Positions 36,878 to 41,489 of a DNA stretch of 41,489 nucleotides are shown piece by piece (position 1 is the first letter of the stretch; the number at the start of each line of letters is the position of its first letter). The stretch is from Caldilineales bacterium (lineage in GTDB: Bacteria; Chloroflexota; Anaerolineae; J102). The position numbers were made by a program, and so were the translations under genes. The DNA is taken from positions 1 through 41,489 of the forward strand of contig JAGFJG010000071.1 of assembly GCA_024102915.1 (NCBI GenBank). Direction: 5' to 3'. The notes beneath the pieces are model-generated. The model saw only the letters and a program-made list of their open reading frames with translations. It had not been told where the DNA came from and did not search any database.

Positions 36878-37804
36878 ATGAGAAGGTTGGTTTTAGTTCT
36901 TGTAATAATTCTGCTGATACTAATCCTTGCGTTACCTTTGGTGCTGAATCCTGAACGACAAGGACTGACTTCTGATAAGCGAGATCTTGTAACAGGACAA
37001 TTTGTTCAATTGACCGATGGGGTTGTCCACTATGAGGCGGCTGGCCCTGAGGACGGTCCACCGGTGGTTCTGATACATGGTTTGTCCGTTCCGTACTATC
37101 TCTGGGATGGGACTTTCGAGGAATTAGCCGATGCTGGCTTCCGCGTACTGCGATACGATCTGTACGGAAGGGGATATTCAGATCGCCCGGCGGGTCCGTA
37201 TGATGCCGATTTCTACGAACGACAACTGTTCGAGCTGATGGAAGCGCTTCGCTTCGAGCAACCCGTTGATCTCGTCGCCACATCATTGGGGGGAGTGATA
37301 GCTTCCACTTTCGTACTCGACCATCCGGAGCGGGTCCGAAAACTGGTGCTGATTGATCCGTTCACTTTATCACGTGATACAAAGCCCTTTGTAATACCAA
37401 TCCTGGGTGAGTACTTAACCTATACGGCACTGCTGCCACTGCTCCCGGGTATGCAATCGGCCGATTTTTTTGACCCAGACAATGTTCCGGCCGATTGGCT
37501 GACGCGGTATAAAGACCAGATGCAGTATCGAGGTTTCGGCAGAGCGCTTCTATCCACGATTCGGCACATACTCCGTTATGACGCAATACCACTGTATCAG
37601 GAATTAGGCGCACAGGAACGAGACGTTTTGTTGATCTGGGGAGAAGAAGATCAGACCGTACCGTTTGAGGAAAGCATACTGGTACGCAAAGCCCTTCCTG
37701 ATGCACAGTTTTTTGCAGTGGACAATGCTGGCCATTTGCCTCAAATCGAACGTAAAGATGTGGTTCTTCCGAAGATAATTGAGTTTCTCAACTTGGAAGA
37801 CTGA
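36878..37804 (+). CDS. Membrane-anchored alpha/beta hydrolase
   Basis: The 308-residue protein begins with a hydrophobic anchor (MRRLVLVLVIILLILILALP, residues 4-23) and continues as an alpha/beta hydrolase facing outside. The oxyanion motif is IHGLS (66-70), the nucleophile is S136 in ATSLGG, the acid is D258 in WGEEDQTVP, and the histidine is H286 in NAGHLPQIE, so the triad is complete. GGAGG and TATAAT lie in front. Codons are more AT-rich than in genes further left, and related 45-base repeats flank the gene, hinting at acquisition. The substrate is unknown; esterase, lipase or C-C hydrolase activity cannot be told apart. Confidence 0.92.
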   Translation: MRRLVLVLVIILLILILALPLVLNPERQGLTSDKRDLVTGQFVQLTDGVVHYEAAGPEDGPPVVLIHGLSVPYYLWDGTFEELADAGFRVLRYDLYGRGYSDRPAGPYDADFYERQLFELMEALRFEQPVDLVATSLGGVIASTFVLDHPERVRKLVLIDPFTLSRDTKPFVIPILGEYLTYTALLPLLPGMQSADFFDPDNVPADWLTRYKDQMQYRGFGRALLSTIRHILRYDAIPLYQELGAQERDVLLIWGEEDQTVPFEESILVRKALPDAQFFAVDNAGHLPQIERKDVVLPKIIEFLNLED

Positions 37805-37965
37805 CATACGATTATGGGGACGGAAAATCGGTTTCAGTAGAAGGTGGAAAAATCTAGACTGAGTGGCATCAACTGAAGTACATAGACAGGCCTCCAAATC
37901 GCCAGCTAAGTGCGGAATACGGGTTGTTCAAATGAATCGCCCAACTTTGATCAAATAGGCTTTGC

Positions 37966-38010
37966 GCGTTATCATCCGTTTCAGCGGTGGACGCTTCGCC
38001 GCCGGATCTC
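37966..38010 (+). repeat. Right copy of 45-base direct repeat
   Basis: The segment starting GCGTTATCATCCGTTTCAGC matches 36754-36798 at 38 of 45 positions. A weaker similarity (GA(C/T)CTCxTCGTCC) continues downstream, but with extra bases in this copy. Confidence 0.7.
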
Positions 38011-38097
38011 TCCCACACCCATTGTCTCCGCATCGGGTCTCGCCGCCCGATCTCTTCGTCCCGTTCCTTCCCCCTCCCTGAAAAGGAAGACGCCGGC

Positions 38098-41000
38098 ATG
38101 AAGCGATTATGGCTGGCTGGAATAGTTATTGTGGCATTTGCAGCACTGGGTATGTTGCCGCCGTGGCGGATGGAAAGCGCGCCCAATGCATGTTCGGGAT
38201 TATTCTTTTCCGAATATGTTGAAGGATCGAGCAATAACAAGGCGGTCGAGATATTCAACGGGACCGGGTCTGCTATTGATCTGGTTGCTGCTGGAGTTGC
38301 AGTCGAGTTCTATTTTAATGGTTCTACGTCTGCTGGACGTACGATTACTTTAACGGGTACTATCACCCAAAATGATGTTTTCGTGCTTGCTCACGATTCA
38401 CTTTCTGCACTGGCAGATCAATCCAGAGGAGGCACATGGTTTAACGGAAACGATGCATTGATTCTGAAATCGGGCGGCATTGTTTTGGATTCAATTGGTC
38501 AAGTGGGAGTTGATCCTGGAATAAGTTGGGGTACTCAGTCAATTAGTACAGCAGAAAACACCATTCGGCGGAAGTCCAGCATAGGTGGTGGCGATAAAAA
38601 CCCCAACGATCCTTTCGACCCGGCAAATGAATGGGACGGTTTCGACCAAAATACATTAGATGGTCTTGGCTCTCACACCGCCATCTGTTCCTCAGTCGGG
38701 ACTAACAACACCCCTACTTTCACGCCGACAACGGCAGACCTGCCGACCGACACGCCGACAAGCACCCCAACTCCGACTGCGACCGATACGCCAACCTCAA
38801 CGCCGACGCCAACTCCTTTCCCAGCCGGCATCGCCCTGAACGAATTCATGGCAGCTCCAGCCAGCGGTTCCAGCGAATACGCTGAGTTGTTCAACGCCAA
38901 CGCCTTCCCTGTCGACGTGAGCGGCTGGCAGATCGACGACAGCGAGGGAGGCAGCAGCCCGTACACAATACCGGCGGGGACGAGCATAGCGGCGGGGGGA
39001 TTTCTGCTGGTCGAGCGCAGTTTCGGATTCAACAACGACGGCGATTCCGTGCGCTTATTGGGGCCGGATGGCGTCGTTCGTGACAGCCACAGCTACACTT
39101 CGAATCCCGGCGTCGGCGTGGCCTGGTCGCGTTTTCCGGATGGTTCTGGCCCGTGGCAGACCGGATCGACATCGAGCCCGAATGGCCCGAATCCACCCCC
39201 GCCCACCGCCACCCCGACCGCCACGCCATCTCCGACGTCCACCATCACACCCACGCCAACACCCATCCCAGGCGGCGTCGCCCTGAACGAGTACATGGCA
39301 GCCCCAGCCTTCGGGGATGAATACGTCGAGCTCTTCAATACCAATCCCTTCCCTATCGATCTCACTGGCTGGCAGATCGACGATATCGAAGGCGGCAGCA
39401 GCCCGTACACAATACCGGCGGGGACGAGCATAGCGGCGGGGGGATTTCTGCTGGTCGAGCGCAGCTTTGGCTTCAATAACGATGGGGATTCGGTGCGCTT
39501 GTTGGGGCCGGATGGCAGCGTGCGCGATAGTCATTCTTATGACTCGAATCCCGGCGTCGGCGTGGCCTGGTCGCGTTATCCGGATGGCTCTGGCCCGTGG
39601 CAGACCGGCTCGGCCTCAAGCCCGAATGGTCCGAATCCACCCCCGCCCACCGCCACTCCGACCGCCACGCCATCTCCGACGTCCACCATCACACCCACGC
39701 CAACACCCATCCCAGGCGGCGTCGCCCTGAACGAGTACATGGTCGCCCCAGCCGCCGGCGATGAATACGTCGAGCTCTTCAACACCAATCCCTTCCCTAT
39801 CGATCTCACTGGCTGGCAGATCGACGATATCGAAGGCGGCAGCAGCCCGTACACAATTCCGGCAGGGACGAGCATAACGGCGGGGGGATTTCTGCTGGTC
39901 GAGCGCAGCTTTGGCTTCAATAACGATGGGGATTCGGTGCGCTTGTTGGGCCGGATGGCAGCGTGCGCGATAGCCATTCTTATGACTCGAATCCCGGCGT
40001 TGGCGTGGCCTGGTCACGCTATCCGGATGGCTCCGGCATCTGGCATACCGATTCTCAAGCCAGCCCCGGCAATCCCAATCCCGCGCCGCCTCCGCCCACG
40101 GCCACGCCATCTCCCACCCCGACCGCAACTTCGATCCCTACCGGGGTTCTGCTGAACGAGTATTTGCCTGCTCCGTCCACCGGCAATAGCGAATACGTCG
40201 AGCTTTTCAACGCCAACGCCTACGACATTGACCTCACCGACTGGCAGATCGACGACAGCGAGGGAGGCAGCAGTCCCTACACAATCCCGGCGGGGACGAA
40301 CATAGCGGCGGGTGGATTTCTGCTGGTCGAGCGCAGTTTCGGATTCAACAACGACGGCGATGCTGTACGGCTGTTCACTCCCGATGGCGACCTGCGCGAC
40401 AGCCATAGCTACGTTGCCGCCGCTTCCGGCATTCCCTGGTCGCGGGCGGGCGACGGCGCTGCAGCCTGGACGAACAAATACCCGCGCACGCCCGGCCAAT
40501 CCAACCGGCCTGCCGTGCTCACCCTCAGCGGCCATCTCTATCAAGGCGCGCCGCCCGATGTCAGCCAGGGCATCGGTGGCCACTACATCGGGTTATACGG
40601 CGGCGATGACTCCAACAACCCCACGCAATGGCTGGCCAACGCACCCACGCAATTCGACGGCGCCTATTCGCTCACCTACGACACCGCGCAAGCCCTTTAT
40701 CGCTATTACACGCTGCGGCCCGCGCCCCTGCCCGGCTACGAATACACCGCCGCGGCCAGCCTGCACGGCATCGTGCCCAGCCGCGACCGCATCCGTTTTG
40801 GCGGCCTGCCCGGCGGCAGCTATTCCGGTAATGATTTCTGGATGAGCGCCCAGCCCACGGCCACCCCCACCGCCACGCCCCTGCCCGATCACTTTGTCGT
40901 GATCAACGAAATCCTGCCAGCGCCCAGGGAGGTTGATTTCGACGGCAGCGGCGAGGCCAGCGCCGAAGATGAATATATCGAGCTTTTCAACTCGCTCGAT

Positions 41001-41489
41001 CGGGATGTCGATCTGGGCGGCTGGCTGCTGGACGACGCGCCCGATGGCAGCCGCTCTTTTCGCCTTCCGCCGGGCACGACCATCACCGCCCGCGGCTTCT
41101 TGCTTTTCTTCCGGGCCGATACCGGCATCGCCCTGAACAACGACGGCGACAGCGTGCGGCTGCTGACGCCGGATGGCGGGATCGAGGCCGACCGCTTCGA
41201 TTACGACAGCGCCCGTAGTGATATCCCCTGGTCTCGGTCGGTGGATGGCGCGGGCGAGTGGGTTGAATCGTATCCGGCCAGCCCCGGCGGTCCCAATCTG
41301 CCGCCATCGCCAACAATGACGCCCACACCCAGCCCCTTCCCCACCCCGCCGCCGCCCGGGTTCACCACCACCAAGGAATGTACGCCCCGCCCGCGCGAGC
41401 CCGACCCGAATGGCAACCGCGAAGCCAACCCCGAGCACGAATCCAACCAGATGGACAAACCGCGACACGCTCCCACCACCCCCGTGGCC
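38098..41489 (+). CDS. Large secreted multi-LTD protein, one frameshift, cut by window edge
   Basis: The protein starts with a signal peptide (MKRLWLAGIVIVAFAALGML) and reads as a chain of lamin-tail domains (LTD) joined by Thr/Pro linkers. A divergent first LTD (about residues 30-200, LFFSEYVEGSSNNKAVEIF) is followed by four close copies (near 38824, 39271, 39715, 40141), a beta-rich module (about 40500-40840, LSGHLYQGAPPDV) and a sixth LTD (about 40890-41300). Core motifs are ALNEYMAAPA, YVELFNTNPFPIDLTGWQIDD and FLLVERSFGFNNDGDSVRLLGPDG. At 39948-39950 a run of GGG replaces GGGG of the sister copies; without correction the frame ends at 40155, but the shifted frame is open and LTD-like to the edge. 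The last 45 residues resemble no domain. LTDs are adhesion-type or nuclease-associated domains; the function here is unknown. Confidence 0.8.
39271..40060 (+). repeat. Tandem near-identical LTD repeats (444-base period)
   Basis: Copies starting at 39271 and 39715 are nearly identical over most of their length, including linkers such as PPPPTATPTATPSPTSTITP. The copy starting at 38824 is similar but has one extra codon. Recent duplication is likely, and such repeats can recombine or confuse assembly. Confidence 0.85.
39948..39950 (+). other. Apparent one-base deletion in LTD repeat
   Basis: GTTGGGCCGG here corresponds to GTTGGGGCCGG at 39501-39511 and TTGGGGCCGG at 39058. The missing G shifts the frame; reading on in the next frame restores the LTD sequence. 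Confidence 0.85.

Noticed and set aside
40593..41468. Minus-strand 291-residue frame opposite the LTD gene
   Set aside because: It is Gly/Arg-rich antisense of Thr/Pro- and Asp-rich repeats; the plus strand carries clear LTD motifs.

Overview
The window looks like chromosomal DNA of a member of the Chloroflexota, probably Anaerolineae or a relative. This is inferred from gene content and was not tested by any search. The pointers are a Ycf45-like P-loop/R3H ATPase, a holB gene followed by a PSP1-domain gene, secreted proteins with long Thr/Pro linkers, one of which ends in a short W-x-P-L-I tail, and intergenic spacers filled with short periodic repeats. Coding density is high, GC is high over most of the window, and genes lie on both strands in short runs.

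Layout. Positions 1-369 hold the end of a PIN/AbrB toxin-antitoxin pair, followed by urocanate hydratase (hutU), a membrane protein and a DUF971 protein. From 3484 to 10230 there is a run of plus-strand genes: an M23 peptidase without a signal peptide, proB, proA, an acetyltransferase-like protein, the Ycf45-like ATPase and tmk. From 10551 to 15838, minus-strand genes encode a secreted seven-repeat protein (probably a beta-propeller) and the conserved trio transglutaminase / alpha-E / circularly permuted ATP-grasp. From 16098 to 21814, plus-strand genes encode a large FAD plus Fe-S oxidoreductase, an NFACT protein (RqcH-like), a methyltransferase and a small protein. From 21916 to 28747, mostly minus-strand genes follow: a Cys-rich small protein coupled to lysA, a 47-residue membrane protein with its own terminator, thrC, a PIN toxin/antitoxin pair on the plus strand, argH, a GxxExxY nuclease-like gene inside inverted repeats, and an aldo/keto reductase. 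From 28879 to 36524 come holB, a PSP1 protein, a Nudix protein, arfB, a second threonine synthase, a CBS-domain membrane protein and a hydantoinase-B-like protein. From about 36525 to the end the base composition becomes more AT-rich at first: a membrane-anchored alpha/beta hydrolase flanked by two related 45-base repeats, then a very large secreted multi-LTD protein that runs off the window and carries one frameshift.

How the genes work together. Amino-acid metabolism dominates (hutU, proBA, lysA, two threonine synthases, argH), along with translation rescue (NFACT/RqcH, ArfB) and replication (tmk, holB).

Most interesting signals: (1) a GxxExxY gene with an intact PD-(D/E)xK-type active site, boxed between 9-base-periodic inverted repeats and wedged exactly between two metabolic genes, with a gene-less relative of the same repeat at 33418; (2) many spacers made of 7-base-periodic sequence that often folds on itself and reaches from stop codon to start codon; (3) three promoters whose -10 box lies exactly six bases before an ATG, which predicts leaderless mRNAs, one of them with a palindromic operator over the -10 box.
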